Shown piece after piece: positions 34,346 through 43,653 of a stretch of DNA of 64,000 bases. Source of the DNA: Hemerocallis citrina. Lineage: Eukaryota > Streptophyta > Magnoliopsida > Asparagales > Asphodelaceae. The first letter of the stretch is position 1. Every line of letters begins with the position of its first letter. The position numbers and the translations under genes are program-made. The notes below the pieces were generated by a model. That model was not told where the DNA came from. It saw nothing but the letters and a program-made list of their open reading frames with translations, and did not search any database. The stretch covers positions 103,575,796 through 103,639,795 of the forward strand of contig CM030366.1 in assembly GCA_017893485.1 (NCBI GenBank), given 5' to 3'.

Positions 34346-35035
34346 ATGGCTCGGCGGCAAGTAGAGCTGTTTCATTTATCTCTCGTGGAACGCCTCGAGG
34401 GCGAGATAGAACTGACGAGGAGGACACTGTACGATGTGGAGAAGAAGAACGGAGAGCTGTTGGCCGAAATGTACCACTTGCGGATAGCCGAAGCCGAGCT
34501 ATTCGATAAGGAGGAAGAATTGGCTTCGGTTTTGGCCGAACGAGATGAGCTCGTGAAGAAGGTCGAGCATTTGCAAAGGGTGACAGTCGACAAGAGTATC
34601 GAGGTAACCCATCTGCGCCGTGTCATATCCGACAGCGCCGAGTACCCCGGTTCGGCAAAGCTTCCTCGATTCAAAATTGTCGTGAGGGACGAGGCGCTGA
34701 AGGACCGGATCGTCGAACTGGAGGAGGAGGTTGCTCGGCTCAAGCCTCAGCCGGTGAGGGCTAACGTCCGGAGCACCTCGTGTACTCGCGAAGAGATTGA
34801 GCGAGGGATCACGTTCTATCAAGCGGCGACCCGGACTCCTATCATAGGTAGGTCAGCCGCCGACGCACAAAGCGGTGTGGCGGTGTCTTCAAGCGGTGCT
34901 TCGGTCGGGGCGACTGTGAGGATCAGCGGTGAGGGGGCGTCCCGGTTCGTCGGCCTGGAGACGAGCTCGGAGGCCAAGAAGCGCCGACCCAAAGTGTCGT
35001 TGAACCGGAGTGTCCCCCTACCTCGGAGGAATTGA
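34346..35035 (+). CDS. Tat-Y second antisense ORF, coiled-coil protein, unknown function
   Basis: Intact 229-codon frame starting MARRQVELFHLSLVERL. Residues 10-85 and 110-135 are rich in Leu, Glu and Lys in heptad-like spacing (ELTRRTLYDVEKKNGELLAE, KDRIVELEEEVARLK), so a coiled coil is likely. The C-terminal third is Ser/Gly/Ala-rich and ends in a basic KKRRPK patch. No signal peptide or membrane segment. It follows the preceding gene by 164 bases on the same strand and precedes AATAAA at 35107. I do not recognise a family. It could be a second gene or an exon of the upstream one; a TCGTAG acceptor-like site at 34320-34325 leaves that open. Confidence 0.6.
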   Translation: MARRQVELFHLSLVERLEGEIELTRRTLYDVEKKNGELLAEMYHLRIAEAELFDKEEELASVLAERDELVKKVEHLQRVTVDKSIEVTHLRRVISDSAEYPGSAKLPRFKIVVRDEALKDRIVELEEEVARLKPQPVRANVRSTSCTREEIERGITFYQAATRTPIIGRSAADAQSGVAVSSSGASVGATVRISGEGASRFVGLETSSEAKKRRPKVSLNRSVPLPRRN

Positions 35036-35106
35036 GCGGGTCATGCCTTCTGATATTTTCGCTGAACTCGTTGTTGTAATCTTTTTGTAATCTCGTCCAA
35101 GTTATT

Positions 35107-35112
35107 AATAAA
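35107..35112 (+). terminator. Poly(A) signal of antisense cassette
   Basis: AATAAA lies 72 bases after the stop of the coiled-coil ORF, preceded by T/G-rich TTGTTGTAATC repeats typical of plant far-upstream elements. Confidence 0.55.
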
Positions 35113-35200
35113 ATTGGGGTTGATTTATCCGAAGTGTCCTCTACTGGCTGTTTATCGAGTCTTTTGTCGCAGCTCTGATTCCGTTGCTCGGCTTTTGGTG

Positions 35201-35738
35201 CCGATCGACGTGGGGTGTTCATAGCCGTTGAATGGTGGCACGAATCCAAAGGCAGGCCCAAGTCCCAAGAAAACGTTATCTTGTCGTTTTGTGGGCACGT
35301 GGCACAACTGGATCCACTCATCACGCTCTGGCACACAATTTGAGAGGATCTAACGGCGAGTTGCCTTCGGGATGATTTTTTGCCAAAAACGAGGGTCAGT
35401 ACCTCGTTAGTTCGGCACAATTTATGATCGAGACGAATTCCCAACCATTGTGTTGCTCTGACTCTGTTGCTCGGCTCTTGATGCCGATCGACGTGGGATG
35501 TCCATAGCCGTTGGATGGTGGCACGAATCCAGAGGCAGGCCCAAGTCCCAAGAAAACGTTATCTTGTCGTTTTGCGGGCACGTGGCACAACTGGATCCAC
35601 TCATCACGCTCTGGCACACAATTTGAGAGGATCTAACGGCGAGTTGCCTTCGGGATGATTTTTTTTGCCAAAAACGAGGGTCGGTACCTCGTTAGTTCGG
35701 CCCAATTTATGGTCGAGACGAATTCCCAACCATCGTAA
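35201..35738 (+). repeat. 283-bp tandem repeat downstream of antisense cassette
   Basis: Units start CCGATCGACGTGG at 35201 and 35484. Each has ACGTTATCTTGTCGTTTTG (35273, 35556) and TTGCCAAAAACGAGGGTC (about 35379 and 35666), the same blocks found in the 30.5-31.5 kb repeats on the other side of the cassette. Confidence 0.9.
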
Positions 35739-35750
35739 AGTTATTTTAAG

Positions 35751-36165
35751 AGATGCAGGAGCAGTTTCGAATGGCGAGCTACTTCTAGTCCGCTTAGGAG
35801 CGGACTTGCGAAGCAAAATCGAGCCAAGTGTTGGACTCCGATCCATTCAACGGCTGCAGGAGCAATTTCGAACGGCGATCTGCCCCCGGCCCGTCTGAAG
35901 ACGAGCTGAGGAGGAAGAGTCGAGCCGAGTGCTGGACTCCGAACCATTGTGTGATTAGTTTAAGAGATGCAGGAGCAGTTTCGAATGGCGAGCTACTTCT
36001 AGTCCGCTTAGGAGCGGACTTGCGAAGCAAAATCGAGCCAAGTGTTGGACTCCGATCCATTCAACGGCTGCAGGAGCAATTTCGAACGGCGATCTGCCCC
36101 CGGCCCGTCTGAAGACGAGCCGAGGAGGAAGAGTCGAGCCGAGTGCTGGACTCCGAACCATTGTG
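35751..36165 (+). repeat. 214-bp tandem repeat
   Basis: Two near-identical units starting AGATGCAGGAGCAG at 35751 and 35965. Each also has an internal half-repeat (GCAGGAGCARTTTCGAAYGGCGA twice per unit, given in parts). Between 36166 and 36328 I see only AT-rich sequence up to the end of pol. Confidence 0.9.
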
Positions 36166-36328
36166 TGGTAAGGGAATTAGAGGCAGAAGTACGCGATAAT
36201 GTAAAAAACTTTATTTATTAATATCTAATGGTCGGCTGCTTCTAAAGTTGCTAGCCGTTATTACAATGAAAAAAGAACAAAGGAAAAATTACTAGTAGCA
36301 GGAGTGGTGGACCGACATCTCGAGTTAC

Positions 36329-39300
36329 TTAGATAGGCGGGGTTGCCTTCTCTTGGTATTTCAAAAGATGGTCGGCGTTCCAAGTCCTGGAAATTTCTCT
36401 ACCCTCAAGGTCTTCTAGCTTGTATGCACCGGGGCGGATCACTTTGGATACTTTGTACGGTCCCTCCCAATTTGGGGCCAGTTTGCTCTTCTGTCCAGGG
36501 AACGAAATGGCCAGTTTTCGGAGGACCAGATCCCCTTCTTTCAGGTCGGTTGGGCGGACCCGTTTGTTGTAGGCGAGTTCGATTCTTCTTCGATAACTTT
36601 GCTGCCGTATGGCTGCCCTTTCCCGGATTTCGTCTATCAAGTCCAGGCTCGTTCTGAGCTCCCTGGCATTCTGTTCTTCTTCAAAGGCTACCAGGCGAGG
36701 AGAGGGTATCCCAACTTCTAGTGGGATGAGGGCCTCGGACCCATAGGTGAGATTGAACGGACTCTCGCCTGTCGGGGTCCGCTTCGTGGTTCGGTAGTTC
36801 CACAACACATTGGGCAGTTGATCGACCCACAATCCCTTGGAGCACTTGTCGAGTCTCTTCTTGATGCCGGAGAGGATCTGTCGGTTGGCATTCTCGGCTT
36901 GGCCATTTGACTGGGGATGAGAGACGGAGGAGAAGCGGTGCTGTATGGCTAGGTCTTCACATAAGGCTCGGAAGGCAGCTCCAGCGAACTGCGTACCGTT
37001 ATCTGTAACTACGACTCGGGGAACACCGAACCGGCAGATTACATTTTTCCAGAAGAATTGGACGACTCTATGCTCGGTAATTGTAGTTAGGGGCTCGGCC
37101 TCTATCCATTTCGAGAAATAGTCGACTGCCATGACTAGGAACTTCAATTGTCCGGGTGCCGGTGGAAATGGCCCAAGTAAATCCATCCCCCACATTGCAA
37201 AGGGGATCGGACTCGATAGGGAGGAGAGTGGTGCTTGTGGAAGGCGTCGGATGTCGGAATACTTCTGGCAGGAGGTGCATTGCCGAACGTGTCGTTCGGC
37301 GTCACGTAGAAGAGTGGGCCAGTAATACCCGTAGTTTAACACTTTGCGTGCCAAGGCTCTGGAGCCGGAGTGGGCTCCGCCGATGCCCTCATGGAGCTCT
37401 TGCAGGGCGTAATCGGCTTGTCCGGGGGAGAGGCATCTTAGGTAGGGTCGACCATCCACCTGTGTGAAGGAGCGCTTATACAGAATGCCTTCGACCAGTA
37501 TGTAACGCTCGGCTCGGGTCCTTATCTTTCGGGCTTCCTTCGGATCCCTTGGGAGGAGTCCGTCTCTTAAAAACTCGACGAGGGGCTTCATCCAATTATC
37601 TTCGAGGGGGAATGGCAGTGTTCCGATGGAGTTGAAAGCCTCGTCCTCTATGCTTGGCTTGAGGAGGACTTCTATCAGAACAGTTTGTTCGAGGCCTTGC
37701 AGGGATGAGGAAGCTAATTTGGACAGGGCGTCGGCCTGGGCATTTTCCTCTCTGGGGATTCTTCGGATGAGGGCCTCCTCGAAGAGCGCCATGAGGCTCT
37801 TCACTTTAGCCAAGTACTTTACCATCCTGTCATCGCGGGCTTCATATTTGCCGAGGACCTGGTTGACGACCAACTGGGAGTCGCTGAAGATCTGCAGGCG
37901 TCGCGCCCCTGCGTTTCGGGCCATCCCGAGGCCGGCTATGAGCGCCTCGTATTCGGCCTCGTTATTCGAGGCTTTAAAGTTTATCCGGAGGGAATATTGA
38001 AGGAGAAAGTCGTCTGGGCCCGCGAGGATGACTCCAGCCCCGCTCCCCTCGTTGCAAGAGGATCCATCGACATATACCGACCAGATAGGCGGTCCCTTCG
38101 TTGTCTGCTCGGAGTCGGGGATAGTTGTTTCCACTATGAATTCGGCCAGCGCCTGCGCCTTGATTGCGGATCGAGGCTGATAAGTAATATCATGTTGGCT
38201 CAGCTCGATCGACCACTTCATGAGGCGGCCGGAAGTCTCTGGCTTGTGAAGGATCTGTTTCAACGGCTGGTCGGTAAGAACGACCATCGAATGAGACTGG
38301 AAGTATGGCCGAAGCTTTCTGGCAGCCATTACCAGGGCGTAGGCTATCTTCTCAATTTTCGGGTACCGGAGCTCGGCGTCCCAGAGCACTTTGCTGACGT
38401 AATAAATGGGCTTCTGAGTTCTTTCTTCTTCCCTGACTAAGACCGCACTTAGCGTCTGTTCCGAGGCTGCCAAGTAGAGGTAGAGTGGTTCGCCTGGTAT
38501 GGGCTTGCTAAGGAGAGGTGGATTGACGAGGTAAGCCTTTAACTGGTCGAAGGAATCTTGTTGTTGCTGCCCCCACTCGAATCCCTTTGCCCCCCTGAGG
38601 GCTTTGAAGAACGGGAGGCACTTCTCCCCGGACTTCGATAGAAAGCGCCCTATGGCGGCTAGGCGACCAGTCAACCTTTGAACTTCTTTGATGTTTCTAG
38701 GCGGGGCCATGTCCAGTATGGCCCTGATCTTCTCCGGATTCGCCTCTATTCCTCGTTGGCTAACCATAAAGCCGAGGAACTTGCCCGATGAGACGCCGAA
38801 CGCACACTTGTTCGGGTTGAGTCTCATATTGTGCTTTCTCAAAACATCGAATGCTTCTTGGAGGTCGGCCACGTGATCAATGCCTCGGATGCTTTTCACA
38901 AGCATGTCATCCACATACACTTCCATGTTTCGGCCAATCTGGGCCTGGAATACCTTGTTGACGAGGCGCTGGTATGTTGCCCCTGCGTTCTTTAGGCCGA
39001 ACGGCATGACTCTGTAGCAGTAGAGCCCTTGGTCGGTCACAAAAGATGTCTTCGGAATATCCGGGGGGAACATCCTTATCTGATTGTAACCCGAGAAAGC
39101 GTCCATGAAGCTGAGGAGCTCATGTCCCGAGGTTGCGTCAATCAGAGTGTCGATGCTCGGCAGAGGGAAGGGGTCTTTAGGGCAGGCCTTGTTGAGGTCA
39201 GTGAAATCAATACAGATTCTCCATGTACCGTTGGACTTTTTCACCATCACCACGTTTGACAACCACTCAGGATAATTTACTTCCTGTATGAACCGGGCCT

Positions 39301-42058
39301 TCAGCAATTTGTCCACCTCTTCTTTGATAGCGAGCTGACGCTCGGGAGCGAACTTGCGCCTCTTCTGCTGGACCGGTTTGGACCCCGGATCAACACTGAG
39401 GCGGTGGACCAAGAGTTCTTCGGAGATACCGGGCATGTCTGCAGCTGTCCATGCGAAGAGGTCTTGGTTGGCTCGGATGCATCTTACAATATCCGCGTAT
39501 AGTGCGGATGGGAGGGTCTTGCTGACGAAGAACCTGCGGGTCGGCTCCTGCTCCGAGAAGAGCACCTCTTCCAACTCGTCTACCGGCTCGGAAGTCGGCC
39601 GAGCAGCATCCTGGGGGATCTCGAGTGTTTCTAAGGAGAGGACGGGTCCGAGGGTGGAAGTCATATAACACTTGTGGGCTTGCTCCTGATTGCCCCTTAC
39701 CTCTCCCACCCCAGCCCGAGTGGGGAATTTCATTTTGAGATGATAGGCAGAAGGGACGGCTTCAAGGGCGGCTAGGCCGGGCCGACCCAAAATGACGTTG
39801 TAGGCCGCTGGGACATCTACGACCATGAAATCCATTGACTCCGTGCGGGTAGTAGGAGTTTTGCCTGCTGTGACATCGAGGGTAATCACCCCTTCGATCG
39901 TCACCGGCACTCCCGTGAACCCATGGAGCGTATACCCGGCAAGCTTGAGTCTGTCTCGGGAGAGCTTCAGCCCCTTAAAAGCATCGAGGAATAAGATGTT
40001 TACGGAGGAGCCGTTATCTACTAGGATTCTTTCGACTTTGAAATTGGCCATGTGAAGGTTGATGACGAGTGCGTCACAATGAGGGGTGCGGACGCCCTCG
40101 AGATCTTCGTCAGAGAAGGTGACGGGCACTCCGAGTCCTTTGGGGGGAGGGGTGGCTCGGACAGAGTTCACTTCTCTAATAAAAGCTTTCCGAGAAGAGT
40201 TCGAGGAGCCCCCCATTGGACCTCTGTGGATGAGGTGGAGAACTCGTTCTTCCTCAAACTCTGGCGTCTCTTCTCGCTCTGGTCGTTTGTTAGCCCCCCG
40301 AGGCTGGGGGGGAAGCTCGCCTTGGTCCTTTCTCACGAATTTTGCCAACTGCCCCCTCTGGATAAGGGCCTCGATCTCGTTTCTTAGCGCTCGGCAATCG
40401 TTAGTGTCGTGCCCATGGTCCCGGTGATAGCGGCACCATTTCTCTCTATCCCTTCTTTTGGCTGGGGTGTTCATCTTTGGAGCCGGAGGTAGGACCCCTT
40501 CTTTTTCGACTTCCATGAAAATGGCGGAGATGTTTGTGGTGAGGGGAGTAAACTTTTCGAATCTAGGGGGAGGCCGGCGCTGGCCAGCATTATCCTTCTG
40601 AAACTTTTTGGGTCCCTCTTCTTCCGTTCCCTTCCTCTTGGACCCGGAGGCGGTTACTTCCCAGTTGGGCTGTTCCTCGGCCTCCTCAGCTCGGATGTAT
40701 TTCTCAGTGCGGAGGAGGAGGTCAGAAAAGTCGTGCGGCGGTTTCTTGGCGAGGGAGGAGCGGAGATTGGAATTGAGGATATTGGACTGGAATGCCGCGG
40801 TAGCGACAGATTGATCGAGGGATGCGATGGTTCTGGCCTCAGCTGTGAACCTCTTCACGTAGTCCCTCAATTTCTCCCCCTTCTGCTGGCGGAGGTGCAA
40901 TAGGGAGATGCTGGTCTTCTCGGCCCTTCGGCTGCTGACGAAGTGGGTGATGAACAGGGTTTCGAACTGTTCGAAGGAAAATATCGACGCCGGGGCAAGG
41001 CGAGAGTACCATTCTCGAGCCGGACCTTTCAGAGTTGCAGGGAATGTTTTGCAGAGGAGGGCATCGGAAGCTTGATGGAGGAGCATCAGGGTCTTAAAGC
41101 TTTCGATGTGGTCAACTGGATCGGTCTCCCCAGTGTAGTTCTCGAACTGGGGAGCTTTGAAACCGAAGGGAACAGGAGCATCTACTATGGTCCGGGAGAA
41201 CGGGGGTCGGCTAGGACGTAGGGTCCTCCCCCTGAGCTCTTCTTCTCGGTTTATCTGTCCCAAGAGTTTTTCCACCTCATTCAGACGGCGGTTCATGGTG
41301 TCATCTCTCCGACGGTGATCTGCCGAGCCACGGGACTCGTCTTCGTATGAGGGGGAGCGAGGGCTGCGGCGATGGTAGCTTCGAGAACGACGAGGACTCG
41401 GGGTGCGTCTGGAATTGGTTGGAGCGGGTCGAGGAGAAGGGGACCGTTGGCGAGGGCTCCGGACCGGAGGAGGGGATGGGGCCCTCTGCTCATTGGGGTT
41501 CTGACGGAGGTTGAGGGCCTGTTGTACCATTGCTTGGAGTTGTTGGAACTCGGCACGGGTGATGGGTGCCTCATTGTTCCTGGGCTGCTGCCGACCCGCT
41601 GGAGAGTGCCTCCTTCGGTAGTGATCGGGGGAGTCCTTTCTCCCTCTTCGGACGGGGGACCTCCTGCGCTCTCGGTGTCGGGGAGATTGCTCTCGCTGGC
41701 GGGAGGCTTCCCCCCGAGCCCGCTTTTCATCCAGATGGCGACGAAGGTCGTCATCTTCCGGGCGTTTGGGAGGGGTATTGCGGCGACCAGAGGCTCGGGG
41801 ATGATGGGAGGCCATGGAGGCACTGGAGGCGGTGTGGATGGGGATGTTCTCTTGGTGAAGAGGCTGTTTCTGGGGGTTAGGCCCCTTCGGATCAGGATGT
41901 GGAGGGTTCCGTTGGAGCGGCTCTTCCACGGTAGGAGGGAGTTGCCCTTGTTGCTGAGCGGGATCAGGAAGGACTTCTTGCTGGTCAGGGTTGGGCGCTC
42001 GGTTGGAGCCCCTAGATCTAACTTTACGAGGCGGCATGGCAGGAGAAAACCTGTTCAC
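36329..42058 (-). CDS. gag-pol: Tat-Y gag-pol polyprotein (1909 codons)
   Basis: One uninterrupted frame; MPPRKVRSRG at residue 8 is an alternative start. Residues 1-260 are an Arg/Ser/Pro-rich tail and 300-465 the gag capsid-like domain. A zinc-knuckle variant CX2HX4HX4C spans 542-555. The protease motif is VDNGSS at 680-685. RT covers about 900-1060 with catalytic YVDD at 1048-1051. A first RNase H (about 1190-1310) has lost the usual Asp in LYLYLAASE. A second RNase H (1325-1450) keeps D1331, E1369, D1393 and D1443. Integrase has H1556, H1563, C1594, C1597 and catalytic D1625, D1686, E1722 (35 residues between the last two). No chromodomain. This set is the Tat-lineage hallmark. It copies element RNA to DNA and inserts it. 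Confidence 0.96.
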   Translation of the reverse strand: MNRFSPAMPPRKVRSRGSNRAPNPDQQEVLPDPAQQQGQLPPTVEEPLQRNPPHPDPKGPNPQKQPLHQENIPIHTASSASMASHHPRASGRRNTPPKRPEDDDLRRHLDEKRARGEASRQREQSPRHRERRRSPVRRGRKDSPDHYRRRHSPAGRQQPRNNEAPITRAEFQQLQAMVQQALNLRQNPNEQRAPSPPPVRSPRQRSPSPRPAPTNSRRTPSPRRSRSYHRRSPRSPSYEDESRGSADHRRRDDTMNRRLNEVEKLLGQINREEELRGRTLRPSRPPFSRTIVDAPVPFGFKAPQFENYTGETDPVDHIESFKTLMLLHQASDALLCKTFPATLKGPAREWYSRLAPASIFSFEQFETLFITHFVSSRRAEKTSISLLHLRQQKGEKLRDYVKRFTAEARTIASLDQSVATAAFQSNILNSNLRSSLAKKPPHDFSDLLLRTEKYIRAEEAEEQPNWEVTASGSKRKGTEEEGPKKFQKDNAGQRRPPPRFEKFTPLTTNISAIFMEVEKEGVLPPAPKMNTPAKRRDREKWCRYHRDHGHDTNDCRALRNEIEALIQRGQLAKFVRKDQGELPPQPRGANKRPEREETPEFEEERVLHLIHRGPMGGSSNSSRKAFIREVNSVRATPPPKGLGVPVTFSDEDLEGVRTPHCDALVINLHMANFKVERILVDNGSSVNILFLDAFKGLKLSRDRLKLAGYTLHGFTGVPVTIEGVITLDVTAGKTPTTRTESMDFMVVDVPAAYNVILGRPGLAALEAVPSAYHLKMKFPTRAGVGEVRGNQEQAHKCYMTSTLGPVLSLETLEIPQDAARPTSEPVDELEEVLFSEQEPTRRFFVSKTLPSALYADIVRCIRANQDLFAWTAADMPGISEELLVHRLSVDPGSKPVQQKRRKFAPERQLAIKEEVDKLLKARFIQEVNYPEWLSNVVMVKKSNGTWRICIDFTDLNKACPKDPFPLPSIDTLIDATSGHELLSFMDAFSGYNQIRMFPPDIPKTSFVTDQGLYCYRVMPFGLKNAGATYQRLVNKVFQAQIGRNMEVYVDDMLVKSIRGIDHVADLQEAFDVLRKHNMRLNPNKCAFGVSSGKFLGFMVSQRGIEANPEKIRAILDMAPPRNIKEVQRLTGRLAAIGRFLSKSGEKCLPFFKALRGAKGFEWGQQQQDSFDQLKAYLVNPPLLSKPIPGEPLYLYLAASEQTLSAVLVREEERTQKPIYYVSKVLWDAELRYPKIEKIAYALVMAARKLRPYFQSHSMVVLTDQPLKQILHKPETSGRLMKWSIELSQHDITYQPRSAIKAQALAEFIVETTIPDSEQTTKGPPIWSVYVDGSSCNEGSGAGVILAGPDDFLLQYSLRINFKASNNEAEYEALIAGLGMARNAGARRLQIFSDSQLVVNQVLGKYEARDDRMVKYLAKVKSLMALFEEALIRRIPREENAQADALSKLASSSLQGLEQTVLIEVLLKPSIEDEAFNSIGTLPFPLEDNWMKPLVEFLRDGLLPRDPKEARKIRTRAERYILVEGILYKRSFTQVDGRPYLRCLSPGQADYALQELHEGIGGAHSGSRALARKVLNYGYYWPTLLRDAERHVRQCTSCQKYSDIRRLPQAPLSSLSSPIPFAMWGMDLLGPFPPAPGQLKFLVMAVDYFSKWIEAEPLTTITEHRVVQFFWKNVICRFGVPRVVVTDNGTQFAGAAFRALCEDLAIQHRFSSVSHPQSNGQAENANRQILSGIKKRLDKCSKGLWVDQLPNVLWNYRTTKRTPTGESPFNLTYGSEALIPLEVGIPSPRLVAFEEEQNARELRTSLDLIDEIRERAAIRQQSYRRRIELAYNKRVRPTDLKEGDLVLRKLAISFPGQKSKLAPNWEGPYKVSKVIRPGAYKLEDLEGREISRTWNADHLLKYQEKATPPI

Positions 42059-42090
42059 CGGAAGGAGGAAAGGTCGCTATTCGTTAGTTT

Positions 42091-42106
42091 CCCACAGACG
42101 GCGCCA
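42091..42106 (-). other. Tat-Y primer binding site
   Basis: The minus strand reads TGGCGCCGTCTGTGGG three bases inside the 5' LTR. The TGGCGCC start is typical for Tat/Athila-type elements. I cannot fix the tRNA from this alone. Confidence 0.75.
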
Positions 42107-42109
42107 ATC

Positions 42110-42719
42110 TGTTGCCGCTAAATTCGGTGTGGGGGCAAACAGATGAATTTGTGAGTTCTTGGGGAAACTGAATAGGAGAACCTGTATACCTGTTCCGTCG
42201 AACTCTGACCGTTGCTCCCGCCGTAGACCTACAAAAAGTGCGAGACACCGGGGTTGTTCCCGGCGACGCACCCTCCGACGCTCAAGTCAGTAACCAGAAT
42301 TGATTATGAAAGAGCGTTTTAACTAGAGAAAGATTGATTACCTCTTAATGGAGATGGGTGAGGGGTATTTATAGGCGTCTTAGGGACTGGTTTTAGGAAT
42401 GTAATCCCCGTGATTAGATAAGGAATATTCCTCGTAGTCAGATAAGGCGTGTAATCTGATAAGGTATATTCCCTGTAATCAGTTAAGGAATTTAATCCCT
42501 AATCCCCAGTGAAAAGATAGATGTGAATCATGGCCATTGATTTAGATCTAATCAGGGACCTTGATTGTATCTTGCTGGACCGGGCGTGCAGCGGGTTGGA
42601 ACCCGTGCCCAGTTGAGGTGGATCTGTTTGTTATGTGAAATTACCATCTTGCCCCTGAGCTGTAGGATTCGTGCCCCATTTGGACGGTCTCGATTGAACC
42701 CCTGTTTTTGGCCACATCA
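42110..42719 (-). repeat. Tat-Y 5' LTR (610 bp)
   Basis: Same length as and almost identical to 29365-29974. Followed by ATATA, the right target duplication. Confidence 0.97.
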
Positions 42720-42816
42720 ATATATATATATCATGTTATAATATTTATTTTGATTGTATTGTTATGCATTACTATAATTGAATTCTTGAATTTTAATATT
42801 GTGAGAGATATGTTGA

Positions 42817-43042
42817 TTGTCAAATTCTGATTTAATTACTGAATATGACTGCGAATGTATTTCTGGTCATAAAATTCTATTTTTGTGAATCGATAAACAA
42901 AAGTATTAGATTTTCTGTCATGTCAACATATTGTCAAATTCTGATTTAATTACTGAATATGACTGCGAATGTATTTCTAGTCATAAAATTCTATTTTTGT
43001 GAATCGATAAACAAAAGTATTAGATTTTCTATCATGTCTCTT
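42817..43042. repeat. 113-bp tandem duplication
   Basis: Two head-to-tail copies starting ATTGTCAAATTCTG at 42817 and 42930, differing at only a few bases. It lies within the middle piece of the split solo LTR. The rest of 42732-43648 is AT-rich with no gene visible. Confidence 0.92.
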
Positions 43043-43653
43043 TTCTAACTTTGTACTAGGATTTGACCTAGTTCTATGTAACCAAATTTAGAACTATATA
43101 TATGTATGTTATAGCCCTCTGAGTGCAAAACCTAGAACATCTTGCAGTTTCGCAGACCGATTTATATATTGTGAGATAGTGATGTTTTAATACTGTAATG
43201 TCTAAATTTTTGTAATATTGTTTGGGGTGTATCGTCCCGATAAGTTAATTGAATTACAGATTGTTGGTGGAATTAAAATCTTAGATCAACTAGAATGTTA
43301 ATGGAAATTGTTAGGATATAGTTTATAATTTTTGTGAGGTTTAATAATGACTTAATTTTCAGTGGAATTATAAGTATGAGAATTTGATCCTATGTTGTTG
43401 CATAAACACTAGACCTATAAAGAACTGTCTGATAAACATAACTACTGAACTTAAAATGTGTCAAGTGAATAGGCGTTAGAATCGGGAGAGATTCTATTTT
43501 CTGTAACATCTGACGGCATTGGTTTTGCTTTCTTATAACAGCGGGAAAGTGAATTTTAGTGCTAACATGTATTGTTGTCCAAATTTGTATTTTACGTTCT
43601 TGAGCTATATATATATTGTTATTCATGTTTAATAAATTGTACTGATACAGTAG

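Larger units (their letters stand above)
29365..42719 (-). mobile_element. Tat-Y: young complete Tat-lineage Ty3/gypsy element
   Basis: Two 610-bp LTRs differ at only three positions. Target duplication ATATA (29360-29364 and 42720-42724). Element orientation is minus: 5' LTR 42110-42719, primer site, one long gag-pol frame, an antisense accessory cassette, polypurine tract, 3' LTR 29365-29974. The Tat assignment rests on a second RNase H after a degenerate first one, no chromodomain, and an accessory region between pol and the 3' LTR. All enzymatic motifs in pol look intact, so the copy may have been mobile recently. Confidence 0.95.

Noticed and set aside
36343..42121. Several plus-strand ORFs of 60-249 codons opposite Tat-Y gag-pol
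   Set aside because: Antisense shadows of a GC-rich coding region; no promoter or motif.
42732..43648. Unique host DNA between Tat-Y and the next solo LTR
   Set aside because: Better explained as the middle piece of the split gypsy-2-type LTR, given matching ends at 28112 and 48455 and the antisense gene on both sides.
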